From Flavobacterium glycines (GTDB lineage: Bacteria; Bacteroidota; Bacteroidia; Flavobacteriales; Flavobacteriaceae): a DNA stretch of 64,000 nt. The DNA is taken from contig NZ_FNEO01000004.1 of the NCBI RefSeq assembly GCF_900100165.1, forward strand, positions 1 to 64,000, written 5' to 3'. The notes beneath the pieces were generated by a model. The model saw only the letters and a list, made by a program, of their open reading frames with translations, ran no database searches and was not told where the DNA came from. Below, piece by piece: positions 50,001 through 59,987 of this stretch (positions within the stretch are counted from its first letter, which is position 1; every line of letters begins with the position of its first letter). The translations under genes and the position numbers were made by a program.

Positions 50001-51437
50001 TTAAAATTGAAAATATATAAACTCTTGCTCTTCTTTTCCAAAAACAAATAATAAGACTAAAAGAAACATGACAAATGACCATCGAAAGAACCGATTTCCC
50101 ACTTTTCTGAAATGATCCAAAGCAAAATGCCCTTCTCGTCCTAACCATTCTACCAACACAAAGCCAACAATCAAAATGATTAAAAATGTAGGACGTACTT
50201 CTGGTACGCTAAACAATGATTTTGTGAAAATTCCTTTTATATATTGGATTGCTGAAGCGAGAGAATTGGCTCTGAAAAAAATCCAGGCAAAAACTGTTAA
50301 AACAAAAGTAATCCCCATCTGAATACTTTCTTTCCAAGTAGGAAGGCACTGATTCTTAGCTACTATTTCTAAATTTACTCTATTTTTATTGGTTAATAAC
50401 AAGGGTAAAAAATATATAGCATTTAAAAATCCCCAAATTAGGAATGTCCAATTGGCTCCATGCCAAAAACCACTGACCAAAAATATGATAAATGTGTTGC
50501 GAATTTGCATCCATTTACCACCTTTGCTTCCGCCCAAAGGAATGTAGAGATAATCTTTGAACCAGGAAGAAAGTGAAATGTGCCAACGACGCCAAAACTC
50601 AGCTATATCTCTGGAAAAATAAGGAAAAGCAAAATTTTTAAGCAATTCTATTCCGAATAATCTGGAAACTCCTATGGCAATATCTGAATAGCCTGAAAAA
50701 TCACCATAGATTTGAAAAGTAAATAACAAAGCTCCCATTACCAGAGTACTTCCTGAATAATGACCTGGATTATTAAATATCTCATTGGCATAATGAGCAC
50801 AATTATCCGCTATTACAATTTTCTTAAATAAACCCCATATTATTTGGTATAACCCCAAAACGGCCTCATCATAATTAAAATTTCGTTTTGCTTTAATTTG
50901 CGGTAATAAATGAGTAGCCCGCTCAATAGGACCGGCAACTAATAACGGAAAATAAGACACAAAAACCGCATAGTCTACAAAATTTTTCTCTGTTGGAATT
51001 CGTTTTTTATACACATCAATCACATAAGACAACCCATGAAAAGTATAAAAAGAAATTCCAACGGGAAGAATAATATTCAATGTAAAAACATCAACTGAAA
51101 ATCCTATTTTAAGAAGAAGATTTTGAAAAGAAAGTACAAAAAAATCAAAATATTTAAAAATACCCAAAAAAGATAAATTGATTCCAATACTACTATAAAA
51201 CCAAATTTTTCGATACTTATCAGTTACTGTTTTAGCAATTTGCAAACCTGAAAAATAATCCAATGCTGTTGAAAACATTAATAAAAACAGAAAACGCCAA
51301 TCCCAACAGGAATAAAAAAAATAACTGGCGAACAGCAATAAGACATTCTGAGCTTTTAATGATTTTTGAAAAACGAACCAATACAATCCAAAAACGATTG
51401 GTACAAAAACGGCAAACGAGAAAGAGTTAAACAGCAT
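50001..51437 (-). CDS. MBOAT family O-acyltransferase (AlgI-like), copy 2
   Basis: 478 residues, clearly paralogous to the gene at 42.8 kb (FSFAVFVPIVFGLYWF, FFYSCWDWRFLFLLMFST, SYFPLLVAGPIERATHLLP, FWRRWHISLSSWFKDYLYIPLGGSKGG, VSGFWHGANWTFLIWG with the catalytic His). Around ten membrane helices. It forms an uninterrupted unit with its SGNH partner and lies 1 bp after a GT2 gene. Confidence 0.93.
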   Translation of the reverse strand: MLFNSFSFAVFVPIVFGLYWFVFQKSLKAQNVLLLFASYFFYSCWDWRFLFLLMFSTALDYFSGLQIAKTVTDKYRKIWFYSSIGINLSFLGIFKYFDFFVLSFQNLLLKIGFSVDVFTLNIILPVGISFYTFHGLSYVIDVYKKRIPTEKNFVDYAVFVSYFPLLVAGPIERATHLLPQIKAKRNFNYDEAVLGLYQIIWGLFKKIVIADNCAHYANEIFNNPGHYSGSTLVMGALLFTFQIYGDFSGYSDIAIGVSRLFGIELLKNFAFPYFSRDIAEFWRRWHISLSSWFKDYLYIPLGGSKGGKWMQIRNTFIIFLVSGFWHGANWTFLIWGFLNAIYFLPLLLTNKNRVNLEIVAKNQCLPTWKESIQMGITFVLTVFAWIFFRANSLASAIQYIKGIFTKSLFSVPEVRPTFLIILIVGFVLVEWLGREGHFALDHFRKVGNRFFRWSFVMFLLVLLFVFGKEEQEFIYFQF

Positions 51438-51438
51438 A

Positions 51439-52314
51439 CTAGTAGGGTATCCTTTTTAATGTTTTTAATTTTTGTTCGGTAGCTTTACTCATTTTTTTTC
51501 TTCGTTGTAGCATAGTCGGCAGTAAAACTATCATATTACCCAAGGCATAAGCATACAAGCTAAAATAACGACTGTCGCTGAGAGCATATTTTTTAAAGTT
51601 ATGAAATAACAATTTTACAATTTTCCGAAATGGTCTTCTCGAATAAATAACATACAATCTAAAACTGTTTTGAAGTTGTTTTTGAAAACGAAAATAATTT
51701 TTCCCCTGTAATTTCCGTTTCTCTACATCTATGCGGTGATTAACGGCTACTTGATTGGTGTATAAAATATCATAATCCAAATCCAACACTTCCAACGACA
51801 AACATGTTTCTTCTCCGTAAATGTCCATCCAAGTTGGAAATCCGCTGGTTTCATCATATACTTCTTTACGAATGGCAAAACCGGAACCTATAAATTCAGT
51901 AGTTAAAAATTCTTCTTTTTCATTTTCTAAATTAATTTCGCTTTTCGACTTAAAAATTCCTTTGACTTCTTTAAAAGCTAATATTCCTAAACTTCGGTTT
52001 GCATTAAAATAAAATTGAATTGTTGCAATTGGTTTTTCAGAAATCAAATGGGCGTCATCATCGAGACCAATAAAAATTTCACCTACTGCTTTTTTATACA
52101 AAAAATTTCGTGCCGGAGAAGCCGAAATACTTTCTTTACCCACATACCATTTTACCCAGTGAAACTGAGCTTGTAATCGTTCTGTTCCCATACAATTATC
52201 AATATACACCAGAACTTCATGACGTTCGGAATCAAAAATAGACTGCAATTTCTTTAGCGTAAAATGTAGTTCTTCCGGACGGCCTTTAGTAACAATAAGA
52301 AATGATATTTCCAT
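51439..52314 (-). CDS. Glycosyltransferase family 2
   Basis: 291 residues. GT-A motifs: ISFLIVTKGRPEELHFTLKKL, ASPARNFLYKKAVGEIFIGLDDDAHLIS (DXD) and FIGSGFAIRKEVYDETSGFPTWMDIYGEETCLSLEVLDL. The C-terminal region is basic. The start overlaps the upstream stop by one base (TAATG). Specificity unknown. Confidence 0.87.
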   Translation of the reverse strand: MEISFLIVTKGRPEELHFTLKKLQSIFDSERHEVLVYIDNCMGTERLQAQFHWVKWYVGKESISASPARNFLYKKAVGEIFIGLDDDAHLISEKPIATIQFYFNANRSLGILAFKEVKGIFKSKSEINLENEKEEFLTTEFIGSGFAIRKEVYDETSGFPTWMDIYGEETCLSLEVLDLDYDILYTNQVAVNHRIDVEKRKLQGKNYFRFQKQLQNSFRLYVIYSRRPFRKIVKLLFHNFKKYALSDSRYFSLYAYALGNMIVLLPTMLQRRKKMSKATEQKLKTLKRIPY

Positions 52315-53462
52315 TAATTCAATTTAACTCTTTGATATAAATTTATAATTTCTTGCTGCAATTGCGTTCTATTGTAATTTTGCTGAACAAAATGAACATT
52401 GTACTCTTGAGCTCTAGCTCTCATTTGTTTATTTTCAATTGCCGTTTTGATAAGATTTGCAATAGCCTCAACATCATTAGGCTTCTCAATTAAAAATCCA
52501 TTGATTCCATTTATAATAACTTCCTCGGTTACTTTTCCAGGATTAGATTGTATAGGAAATGCTCCCATCCCCATGGCTTCAACAGCACTTGTGGGCAATC
52601 CGTCTGACAAACTATTGGCAACATGAATGATACTTTTTCCCATTATTTTCAACAATTCTGAATTGGCAACAAATTGACCTCTTTCAAAAATCTTGACTTT
52701 TAATTGAGCAAAAAAAGAGGAATCCTCCACATATTCTTTTACAAGTATATTGGCACTATAAATTACAATTTCAAAATCTTTTATTAATGCTACTGGAAGT
52801 AATTCTAATGCTTTAATAATTTCTAATGCCTTTCCTACTCCATCTTCATAGCCTTTGATCATTATGATTTGTCGCTCGGACAAGGTTTGAATGCTTTCAA
52901 AATCGATTGCTAGTCCACCATTTCCAATAATCACACTATATCCCTCGTGGTTATACCCATTGGTCTGAGCTATTTTAAAATCTCTTTTACAGTCAGTAAT
53001 GATATAATCTACTCTAGATAAAAAACGCTTAAATTGAGTTTCTTGAACACCTAGCTCTTTATAATAGAAAATATCACTTCCCCATGATGAGTACATGAAT
53101 TTAAGTTGTGGGCTTTTTTCCATCACTTCCAAAATAGGAAAACCTGCTAATCTCATTTCAAAACAATGTACTATATCGGGCTGAATTTCATTTAGTTTTT
53201 GTTTAAATACAGTACTTACTTTTCGCTCATTATATTTTTGTATGCTTGTGTAAAGTTTAGGCAACTGTTTTTTTATTGCACTCCTAAAAGGAAAATCCCA
53301 CCTTAATTTCCAAGATTTAATTTGTTTCACCCAACTAATACGCGAAACTTCGGGACCTCCATCAGTACTATCAAACCAATAGACTTCATGCCCACTTTTT
53401 TCTAATTGATTGACCCATTGAAAAAAATGATGATTAGGAATTGCTACCATTAAGATTTTCAT
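52314..53462 (-). CDS. Glycosyltransferase family 4
   Basis: 382 residues, GT-B: ILMVAIPNHHFFQWVNQLEKSGHEVYWFDS at the N-terminus, IVHCFEMRLAGFPIL and YSSWGSDIFYYKELGVQE in the acceptor domain, and NSLSDGLPTSAVEAMGMGAFPIQSNPG as the donor-binding ExxxxxxE-type motif. Retaining transferase of unknown sugar. Coupled to the next gene. Confidence 0.87.
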   Translation of the reverse strand: MKILMVAIPNHHFFQWVNQLEKSGHEVYWFDSTDGGPEVSRISWVKQIKSWKLRWDFPFRSAIKKQLPKLYTSIQKYNERKVSTVFKQKLNEIQPDIVHCFEMRLAGFPILEVMEKSPQLKFMYSSWGSDIFYYKELGVQETQFKRFLSRVDYIITDCKRDFKIAQTNGYNHEGYSVIIGNGGLAIDFESIQTLSERQIIMIKGYEDGVGKALEIIKALELLPVALIKDFEIVIYSANILVKEYVEDSSFFAQLKVKIFERGQFVANSELLKIMGKSIIHVANSLSDGLPTSAVEAMGMGAFPIQSNPGKVTEEVIINGINGFLIEKPNDVEAIANLIKTAIENKQMRARAQEYNVHFVQQNYNRTQLQQEIINLYQRVKLN

Positions 53463-53483
53463 TGTTTAGTGATAAAATTAATT

Positions 53484-54323
53484 TTATTTTAATATGTCTT
53501 TTAACTTCCTATTAGAAAACAATACAATATACAATCTAAAAAAAAGAGAGACTATTTTTTTTCCAAACCATGATTTTTCAATTTCTTTCAGCATAATAAA
53601 ACGATTATTTCTATAAAGACGATTTTCTTCTAATTCTTTATAATCCAATATAAATCCGTTAAAATGTTCTTCAAGCACTTGCTCTCGTTCTGAAGTAAAA
53701 TCCATCGTTGAACTTATGCCATCTAAATAAAAAACAGCCAAAGTTTTTTTTATTTTTAAATAACTACAATTATGTTTGAACAATGCAATTATAAAAAATT
53801 TCCAGTCAGAGACAATTTTTAATTTCTCATCATATAAACCAATTTTTTTAAATAATTCTTTCTTAATAAAAGTTGCCGGATGAGGCAATGTACCTTTATA
53901 TAAATCAGAAAATTTTAAATTATAAGGTGATGACATAATTCTTTTTCCATTATCATCAACCATTTCTAAATCAAATGAAACTAAATCATAATCTTTAAAA
54001 TAATTATAATTCTCTTTTAACACATCTGAACTATAAAAATGATCTCCACTATTAAGAAATAACAAATACTCTCCTTTGGCTTTTTGAATACCTTTATTCA
54101 TTGCATTATACACACCTTTATCTGGTTCACTTATCCAATAATCAATATTTTCGCTTTGATTTTTTAAAAATTCTGCACTACCATCTTTAGATCCTCCATC
54201 AATAACAATATATTCAAATTCTTGCCAAGTTTGACTAAAAACCCCCTCAATAGTTCTCTTTAAACCTTGAAGGTTATTTAAGTTTATTGTTATAATTGTT
54301 AACTTTTTATTTTTAATATCCAT
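53484..54323 (-). CDS. Glycosyltransferase family 2 (WcaA-like)
   Basis: 279 residues: [81 protein letters not shown] (DXD region) and LPHPATFIKKELFKKIGLYDE. It is the close relative of a truncated GT2 remnant at 59.9 kb. The DNA is strongly AT-rich. Inverting transferase; donor unknown. Confidence 0.88.
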   Translation of the reverse strand: MDIKNKKLTIITINLNNLQGLKRTIEGVFSQTWQEFEYIVIDGGSKDGSAEFLKNQSENIDYWISEPDKGVYNAMNKGIQKAKGEYLLFLNSGDHFYSSDVLKENYNYFKDYDLVSFDLEMVDDNGKRIMSSPYNLKFSDLYKGTLPHPATFIKKELFKKIGLYDEKLKIVSDWKFFIIALFKHNCSYLKIKKTLAVFYLDGISSTMDFTSEREQVLEEHFNGFILDYKELEENRLYRNNRFIMLKEIEKSWFGKKIVSLFFRLYIVLFSNRKLKDILK

Positions 54324-54342
54324 AGTAGCACATTATACTTTA

Positions 54343-55122
54343 CTAGAATTTTTTCGGTTTATTTATTAAAAACTTTATTAAATATAGAAACCTTAAAACG
54401 ATATAGTATAGTTCCACTAAAAATATTTTAGTACTATTCCAAAAACTACCTATTAAATTTTTTAAGACTTGTACAGAACTCACTTCCTTATGCCATAACT
54501 GATAATTCCCCACTACATCGTTTTTAAAACGAAAAAATTGTTGTTGGGGTGTTCGTTGTATTTCATAATGAAAAATGGAAGGTACAAAATCAATTTCGTA
54601 CCCCTGTTCTAAAACTCTTTTTGTCCATTCTTTGTCTTCAAATGTTGCCACATCTTCTCTAAAAGGATGTTGTTCCCAAACTTTTTTACTAAAAGCAGAA
54701 CCCGAAAAAATCAAACCTGATTTATTAGGATCAACTTGAGCTGAAACTTTATTAATATAATTGTGATAATCATTAGAAGCATGCAAACAGCGTAATCCCG
54801 CCAGATTCGAATTGGCCTCCATTTTTTGTCTGATCAACTTAAAAAAATCATGACTCACCGGATACGAATGCGCACTAAAAATAACTACAATAGGATGCTT
54901 TGCTTGGCTGGCAGCAATATTAGCACTGCCTCCATAACTGAATTTCTCTATGGTTACCAATCGTGCACCATATTGCTCCGCTACCGATTGACTCCCGTCA
55001 TTAGAAAGATTATCGATTACAACAATTTCAGCAATATCGACAGCATAGCGTTCTGTTAAGTTCTTTAAAAGAAAAGCCAAAGCTGGTGCTTGGTTTTTAT
55101 TTCGAATGACTACTGAAATCAT
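54343..55122 (-). CDS. Glycosyltransferase family 2
   Basis: 259 residues: ISVVIRNKNQAPALAFLLKNL, EIVVIDNLSNDGSQSVAEQYG, SYGGSANIAASQAKHPIVVIFSAHSYPVSHDFF and a C-terminal hydrophobic helix. The usual DXD is replaced by SAHSYPV, so the metal site is atypical. Overlaps the upstream GT2 stop through ATGA. Confidence 0.82.
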   Translation of the reverse strand: MISVVIRNKNQAPALAFLLKNLTERYAVDIAEIVVIDNLSNDGSQSVAEQYGARLVTIEKFSYGGSANIAASQAKHPIVVIFSAHSYPVSHDFFKLIRQKMEANSNLAGLRCLHASNDYHNYINKVSAQVDPNKSGLIFSGSAFSKKVWEQHPFREDVATFEDKEWTKRVLEQGYEIDFVPSIFHYEIQRTPQQQFFRFKNDVVGNYQLWHKEVSSVQVLKNLIGSFWNSTKIFLVELYYIVLRFLYLIKFLINKPKKF

Positions 55123-55982
55123 TGTTTTTTATTAGCTTTAAACAATTGAGAAAGTAACCTAAAAGGCTTCATAATCACTTTTCCTATTTTGTATTCTATG
55201 GAATGCTTCAATTTCATTTTACCCAAACGATGGGTTTTAATGTAATAAAAAAGTACTTCGGCCGTATTATCAAAATGCCTGCAATAAATATCCTGATGCT
55301 TTCTGAAAATGTATTCCATATTGGCTTCGGCATGATAGTTTATCGTATCCACTAACATCGATTTTTTTGCTTTGCGATAATAGAACAAAAACTCTTCTAC
55401 AAATTGGAATTGCCAACCTCTCTTTGTAATGTTCAACCAAAACTCCCAATCTTCAAATCCTTTCTTCATACTTTCATCATAACCACCTACTTCTTCCCAG
55501 CATTTTTTTCGGTATAATGAAGTCGCTACAAGATGATTTTGATACATTAAATCACGATAATTATTTCCTTTGGGTTTTAAATCATGTACTACATTTGCAA
55601 CCTTATCAATAAAAAACTTAGAATAACAGCCCACAATAGCCAGATTTTTGTCAGTATGCAAAACAGGAACAAGTTTCCTTAAATAATCGGGATGCAAAAT
55701 ATCATCTGCATCTAAAGCTACTATAAATTCACCTTTCGCCTTTTGAATACCTTTATTTCTGGCTGAAGGCAAACCTCCATTTTCTTTATATAAGTACTGA
55801 AAACGAACATCCTTCTCAATCCATTCCTTGGCTATAATTTCAGTATTATCAGGACTACCATCATTAACAATAATACATTCCCAGTTGGAATAACGTTGTT
55901 CCAATACCGACTGTAAAGCTTCACTCAAATAATGGGCTTGCTTGTAACAGGGAACAATGATGGAAACTAATGCATTTGACAT
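55119..55982 (-). CDS. Glycosyltransferase family 2
   Basis: 287 residues: VSIIVPCYKQAHYLSEALQSV, WECIIVNDGSPDNTEIIAKEW, NGGLPSARNKGIQKAKGEFIVALDADDILHPDYL (DXD) and GFEDWEFWLNITKRGW. Strongly resembles the GT2 gene at 58.97 kb in its first 110 residues, suggesting duplication within the locus. Specificity unknown. Confidence 0.88.
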   Translation of the reverse strand: MSNALVSIIVPCYKQAHYLSEALQSVLEQRYSNWECIIVNDGSPDNTEIIAKEWIEKDVRFQYLYKENGGLPSARNKGIQKAKGEFIVALDADDILHPDYLRKLVPVLHTDKNLAIVGCYSKFFIDKVANVVHDLKPKGNNYRDLMYQNHLVATSLYRKKCWEEVGGYDESMKKGFEDWEFWLNITKRGWQFQFVEEFLFYYRKAKKSMLVDTINYHAEANMEYIFRKHQDIYCRHFDNTAEVLFYYIKTHRLGKMKLKHSIEYKIGKVIMKPFRLLSQLFKANKKQ

Positions 55983-55983
55983 A

Positions 55984-56949
55984 TTAATTTTTCAATCTTA
56001 TTATTTCCTCATTCATAATACCCTTATATCGATGTACTCCTTTAGTAAAAATTAAATGAATTAATATTACAATATAAACTTTAAATTTAAAGAGAATGCT
56101 CAATTCTTTTAATTTATTAATCATTTTAACAACCAAAATATATTCTTTATTTTCTATTGCTCGTCGAATTGTTTTTAAATATTTTCTTAAAGCATAAGAT
56201 GCGCTAATTTTATTTGATTTATAAAATAAATACTCAAAAATATTTTTCCAAACTATCAATTCAGAACTTAAATCCTTCTTTTCACTCCTCTTAAAATTTG
56301 AAGTAATTGTATCATTATGATTTCGTACTAAAACTAAAATTTCTTTAATATTTACCCCTCTAATACTAGGATTATTTAAAACTCGAAAAACAAAATCTAA
56401 ATCTTGGGCCCTAGACAAATATTCATTAAATTTAACTTCTTTAACAATATTTCTTTTGAAAAAAAAAGTTGGTGTACTAAAAACTATTTTATAAGTCATA
56501 AAAACATCTAAAATATTTTCCAAAAACTCCAAATTATAAACTATTTTGACATGATAATCAATACCAAAAGTTTCAAAACCACATAATACGTAATCTATAT
56601 CATTTTTGATATGTAATATAAAATACACTTTTTTTCTAATGAATTCGGGCAACATTAAATCATCACTATCAAACCAATTAATATATTCCCCATTACTGAC
56701 TTCAAAGCCATAATTCCTCGCTGCATTTCCCCCTGGTAATCTTTCAGAAGGACGGTAATGGAATTGAAAGCGACTATCTTTTTTAACATAAGCATTGACC
56801 AGCTCCTCAGTATTATCAGTACTACCATCATCCACTACAATACATTCCCAATTTTGATAGGTTTGCGCTAAAACTGAATCAAGGGTTTCACTAATAAGAT
56901 GAGCCCTATTAAAAGTAGGAATTATAATGGAAACTAATGGATTATTCAT
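55984..56949 (-). CDS. Glycosyltransferase family 2
   Basis: 321 residues: VSIIIPTFNRAHLISETLDSVLAQTYQNWECIVVDDGSTDNTEELV, GGNAARNYGFEVSNGEYINWFDSDDLMLPEF (DXD) and AQDLDFVFRVLN. The C-terminal 100 residues are basic and hydrophobic and encoded by very AT-rich DNA. Adjacent genes are 1-2 bp away. Confidence 0.88.
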   Translation of the reverse strand: MNNPLVSIIIPTFNRAHLISETLDSVLAQTYQNWECIVVDDGSTDNTEELVNAYVKKDSRFQFHYRPSERLPGGNAARNYGFEVSNGEYINWFDSDDLMLPEFIRKKVYFILHIKNDIDYVLCGFETFGIDYHVKIVYNLEFLENILDVFMTYKIVFSTPTFFFKRNIVKEVKFNEYLSRAQDLDFVFRVLNNPSIRGVNIKEILVLVRNHNDTITSNFKRSEKKDLSSELIVWKNIFEYLFYKSNKISASYALRKYLKTIRRAIENKEYILVVKMINKLKELSILFKFKVYIVILIHLIFTKGVHRYKGIMNEEIIRLKN

Positions 56950-57867
56950 CTAATCTAAAAATGATGGTTTGGTTAACTTGCTCTCGTTTCTTGCTTTTAC
57001 AATTGCTTTTTTATTCAGATCGCTGAGTATTCTAATCTGCTTATTAATCTGTTTGACCTCCTTAAATTGAAATTTACAAAAAGCTTTGAAAAGATTCTTG
57101 AATCTCTTTTTATATTCGGAAAAAAAAGAAAATTCAGAAAAAGGATTAGATGCTTTTAAAATTATTTCTCTTTTATAAATAGCATCTGAATTTTGAAAAT
57201 AAACATTAGTTTTTCTTTGTTCTCTATCATGAAACAATCTTGTACTTGGTAAAATTCCTATTTTAAAATTATGAAATTTTACTCTATGAGTATAATTATC
57301 ATCTTCACCATAATGAAAAAAAGAAGAGCTAAAACCTCCAACAGTTTCAATACATTTTTTAGAAATCAACCATGCAGCCGCATTCACAAAATCAACTTGA
57401 TAAATACTGTTTTTAATTTTATTTAAATATATATCTGAATATAAATTTTCACACTTAGAAGGCATAATATAATTTGAAAAATTATAATCTAATACGTCAC
57501 CACTCCCATTCAAATGCATTGGACTTATTATACCGAAATGAGGTTCATTTTGTTGTGCTTTTATCAATTTCACAATTGTATCCGGCTCCACCCAAGCATC
57601 TTGATTTAATAAAAAAACATAATCAGCTCCTTCTTTATACGCTTTCTTGATTCCGATATTATTAGCTCCTCCAAAACCGATATTTTCATTTTGTTTTAAT
57701 AATATAACTTGGTTAAAATTTAATTCAATAAATTCAGGTGTTCCATCAGTACTACCATTATCTATAACAATAACATCAACTGTGAAGGAATTATTTAAAA
57801 CACTATTTAAACATTGTTCAATCCATTTTATACCATTATAAGTTACTATGATAACAAAAACTTTCAT
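56950..57867 (-). CDS. Glycosyltransferase family 2 (rhamnosyltransferase-like)
   Basis: 305 residues: FVIIVTYNGIKWIEQCLNSVLNN, DVIVIDNGSTDGTPEFIEL, LKQNENIGFGGANNIGIKKAYKEGADYVFLLNQDAWVEPDTI. The NENIGFGGANN and LLNQDAW blocks are those of the dTDP-rhamnosyl/galactofuranosyl-like GT2 group. No rhamnose genes are in the window, so the donor is open. Overlaps the WbsX-like gene by 4 bp. Confidence 0.87.
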   Translation of the reverse strand: MKVFVIIVTYNGIKWIEQCLNSVLNNSFTVDVIVIDNGSTDGTPEFIELNFNQVILLKQNENIGFGGANNIGIKKAYKEGADYVFLLNQDAWVEPDTIVKLIKAQQNEPHFGIISPMHLNGSGDVLDYNFSNYIMPSKCENLYSDIYLNKIKNSIYQVDFVNAAAWLISKKCIETVGGFSSSFFHYGEDDNYTHRVKFHNFKIGILPSTRLFHDREQRKTNVYFQNSDAIYKREIILKASNPFSEFSFFSEYKKRFKNLFKAFCKFQFKEVKQINKQIRILSDLNKKAIVKARNESKLTKPSFLD

Positions 57868-58958
57868 ATTATAGCTTTCAGATATGCTTTACCCCATTTT
57901 TGGCATGGTTCTAAATGATTCCCTTCAGCCCATTCGTTCCAAGCATTTATAAATATAAATTTTTCGTCTAATCCTTTAAAATTTTCAGCCTTGATTTTAT
58001 TTTGATACCAATACTTGAATAATTCCGGTGTGCTATTAACAAGCATCGTGGCTTTTTGACCCACACGCCTTGAAGTGTTATCCCACATAGGCGTTATACA
58101 TGGATAAACCCCTCTGTTATTACATTGCAAATCGAAATCCACAAACCTCTCATAATCAACTAAAAAATCTTTTTCAGATGGTTTTGATTCCCATTTTAAT
58201 TTTTTACGGAACTTAATTTCAAGTCGTTTTAAAATAGTCTGTTTTCTTTTTTTCAAATATTCTTTATATAGGCGCATGGTCCTAGATAATGGCTGAAATT
58301 CAATTATAGCATCAAAATCATATTCTTGCATTTTCTCCTTGTTCCATCCTATCCAACGCTCAAAACATCCCAAATACAATTCTATATTTTCTTTTCTTGC
58401 CTCCTCTCTAAATATAGCAATTGTACTCGCCATATCAGGAAATAAATCAGGCTTGTAAAAAATAAAAACAGGCTTACCTTCTACTTTAATATACCTTTCA
58501 TCTTTAAAATAAGATAACAGAAACTTTATATGCTCCCTATCATCATCTGCTGAATAATTTTGTTGTAACAAAACATCTTCAATACCTCCATCCCAAGCTC
58601 TGGTCCAATTTTCATTTGCCCAACACAGCATAAAAGGCAAATCTTCTTTTGGATTTTTCATTTTTCTGTCTAATGGTTCATGCAATACTCTTTTACCATT
58701 AAACCAATAATGATAATAACAAAAACCATGAATACCATATTGTTTTGCCATTGCTTCCTGAGTTAATCTTGCTTCTTCTAACCGTAAATCATAAAATCCT
58801 AAATCGGCTGGCAAATGCGGCTGATAATGTCCTTCAAACCTAGGCTTAGCCTTAACTACATTCGTCCACTCTGTAAAACCTTTTCCCCACCATTTATCGT
58901 TCTCAGATATAGGATGAAACTGCGGTAAATAAATAGCTATTGGTTTAATCTGGTTCAT
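57864..58958 (-). CDS. WbsX/GH99-like protein
   Basis: 364 residues. The start IAIYLPQFHPISENDKWWGKGFTEWTNVVKAKPRFEGHYQPHLPADLGFYDLR is the WbsX signature; further on are HGFCYYHYWFNGKRVLHEPLDR, LPFMLCWANENWTRAWDG and FIFINAWNEWAEGNHLEPCQKWG. The family is related to GH99 endo-mannosidases and occurs in O-antigen and capsule loci, where it may be a glycosidase or transferase acting on the glycan; its reaction is not established. There is no signal peptide, so it acts in the cytosol. Confidence 0.87.
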   Translation of the reverse strand: MNQIKPIAIYLPQFHPISENDKWWGKGFTEWTNVVKAKPRFEGHYQPHLPADLGFYDLRLEEARLTQEAMAKQYGIHGFCYYHYWFNGKRVLHEPLDRKMKNPKEDLPFMLCWANENWTRAWDGGIEDVLLQQNYSADDDREHIKFLLSYFKDERYIKVEGKPVFIFYKPDLFPDMASTIAIFREEARKENIELYLGCFERWIGWNKEKMQEYDFDAIIEFQPLSRTMRLYKEYLKKRKQTILKRLEIKFRKKLKWESKPSEKDFLVDYERFVDFDLQCNNRGVYPCITPMWDNTSRRVGQKATMLVNSTPELFKYWYQNKIKAENFKGLDEKFIFINAWNEWAEGNHLEPCQKWGKAYLKAII

Positions 58959-58971
58959 GTATTATCTATTT

Positions 58972-59841
58972 TTATTTTTTTACAACTTTAAATATAATCG
59001 GGGGAAGAAACAATTTTATTACTTTAATAATATTAAAAGTTTTTTTTTTCTCTACAAATGAGTCAAGTTTTTCTTGGCAGAGTTTAATAAACTTACCTTC
59101 ATTTAAATTCTCAAAAAACAATAAATTTAATTTGCCTGCAAGTCTGAAACCTTCTTTCATAGTTACATAATCACTACACATAGATTCTTGATGTATTCTA
59201 TAATCAGCCAAAGAATAACTCAAATTAGAAATGCCTTGTGAATAATAAAAAACTTTGACCCAAAACACCCAGTCTTCATGATTTGGCAGTGATTCTTCAA
59301 ACCTAATAATTTGTTCATTTTGATTCAATAATTTACTTTTAAATAAGATACAGTGACATGGAATTGACAAACCACTTTCCCATTTTGAGATGATTTCAAT
59401 TTTAAATTGATTACTTGAAGGAAAAGGATTCATATATCTTTCTCTTTTAAAAGCTTTAGTTTCATTATCAAAAGGGAAATAATCACAAATCACTATATCT
59501 ATGGCAGAAGTAAAACAATCTAATTGCTTTTCTAATTTGAATCTATTCAACATATCATCTGAATCCAAAAACTGAATATAATCTCCCCTAGCTATTTTCA
59601 AACCTGTATTTCTTGCACTACTCAAACCACCATTTTCTTTATAAATATATTGAAAACGAGAATCTTTCTTCAGCCATTGGTGAGCAATTTCTCTTGTATT
59701 ATCAGAACTTCCGTCATTTATAATGATACATTCCCAATTAGTATAACTTTGTTCAATTACTGACCGCAAACATTCATCAAGATATTGCGCTTGATTATAA
59801 CAAGGTACTATTATTGAGACTAATGATTGAATATTTATCAT
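58972..59841 (-). CDS. Glycosyltransferase family 2
   Basis: 289 residues from the ATG at 59841 (MINIQSLVSIIVPCYNQAQYLDE); a second ATG at 59859 lies inside the remnant of another GT2 gene. Motifs: WECIIINDGSSDNTREIAHQWL, NGGLSSARNTGLKIARGDYIQFLDSDDML (DXD) and NHEDWVFWVKVF. Similar to the GT2 at 55.1 kb in the N-terminal half only. Its 5' side is a recombination junction (see the remnant at 59846-59986). Confidence 0.87.
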   Translation of the reverse strand: MINIQSLVSIIVPCYNQAQYLDECLRSVIEQSYTNWECIIINDGSSDNTREIAHQWLKKDSRFQYIYKENGGLSSARNTGLKIARGDYIQFLDSDDMLNRFKLEKQLDCFTSAIDIVICDYFPFDNETKAFKRERYMNPFPSSNQFKIEIISKWESGLSIPCHCILFKSKLLNQNEQIIRFEESLPNHEDWVFWVKVFYYSQGISNLSYSLADYRIHQESMCSDYVTMKEGFRLAGKLNLLFFENLNEGKFIKLCQEKLDSFVEKKKTFNIIKVIKLFLPPIIFKVVKK

Positions 59842-59845
59842 GAAA

Positions 59846-59986
59846 TTATTTATTTCCATCTGTAGAACCACCATCTATAACAATGTATTCAAACTCTTGC
59901 CAAGTTTGATTAAGCACACTCTCGACGGTTCTTTTTAAACCTTCCAGATTGTTATAATTAATGGTTATGATGGATAATTTATACAT
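59846..59986 (-). pseudogene. Truncated 5' remnant of a WcaA-like glycosyltransferase gene
   Basis: A 46-codon ORF starts 1 bp after the gmd stop and reads [16 protein letters not shown], then [20 protein letters not shown] and IDGGSTDG before NK and a stop. It matches residues 6-50 of the GT2 at 53.5 kb almost word for word and ends abruptly within the IDGGSTDG motif. The rest of the gene is gone and a different GT2 gene begins 5 bp later. It was missed by length cut-offs. Confidence 0.88.
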
Positions 59987-59987
59987 A

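Noticed and set aside
49081..50148. Longer SGNH reading frame starting inside the MBOAT gene
   Set aside because: The first 50 codons overlap the MBOAT coding region in another frame; the ATG at 49998 begins a normal membrane anchor.
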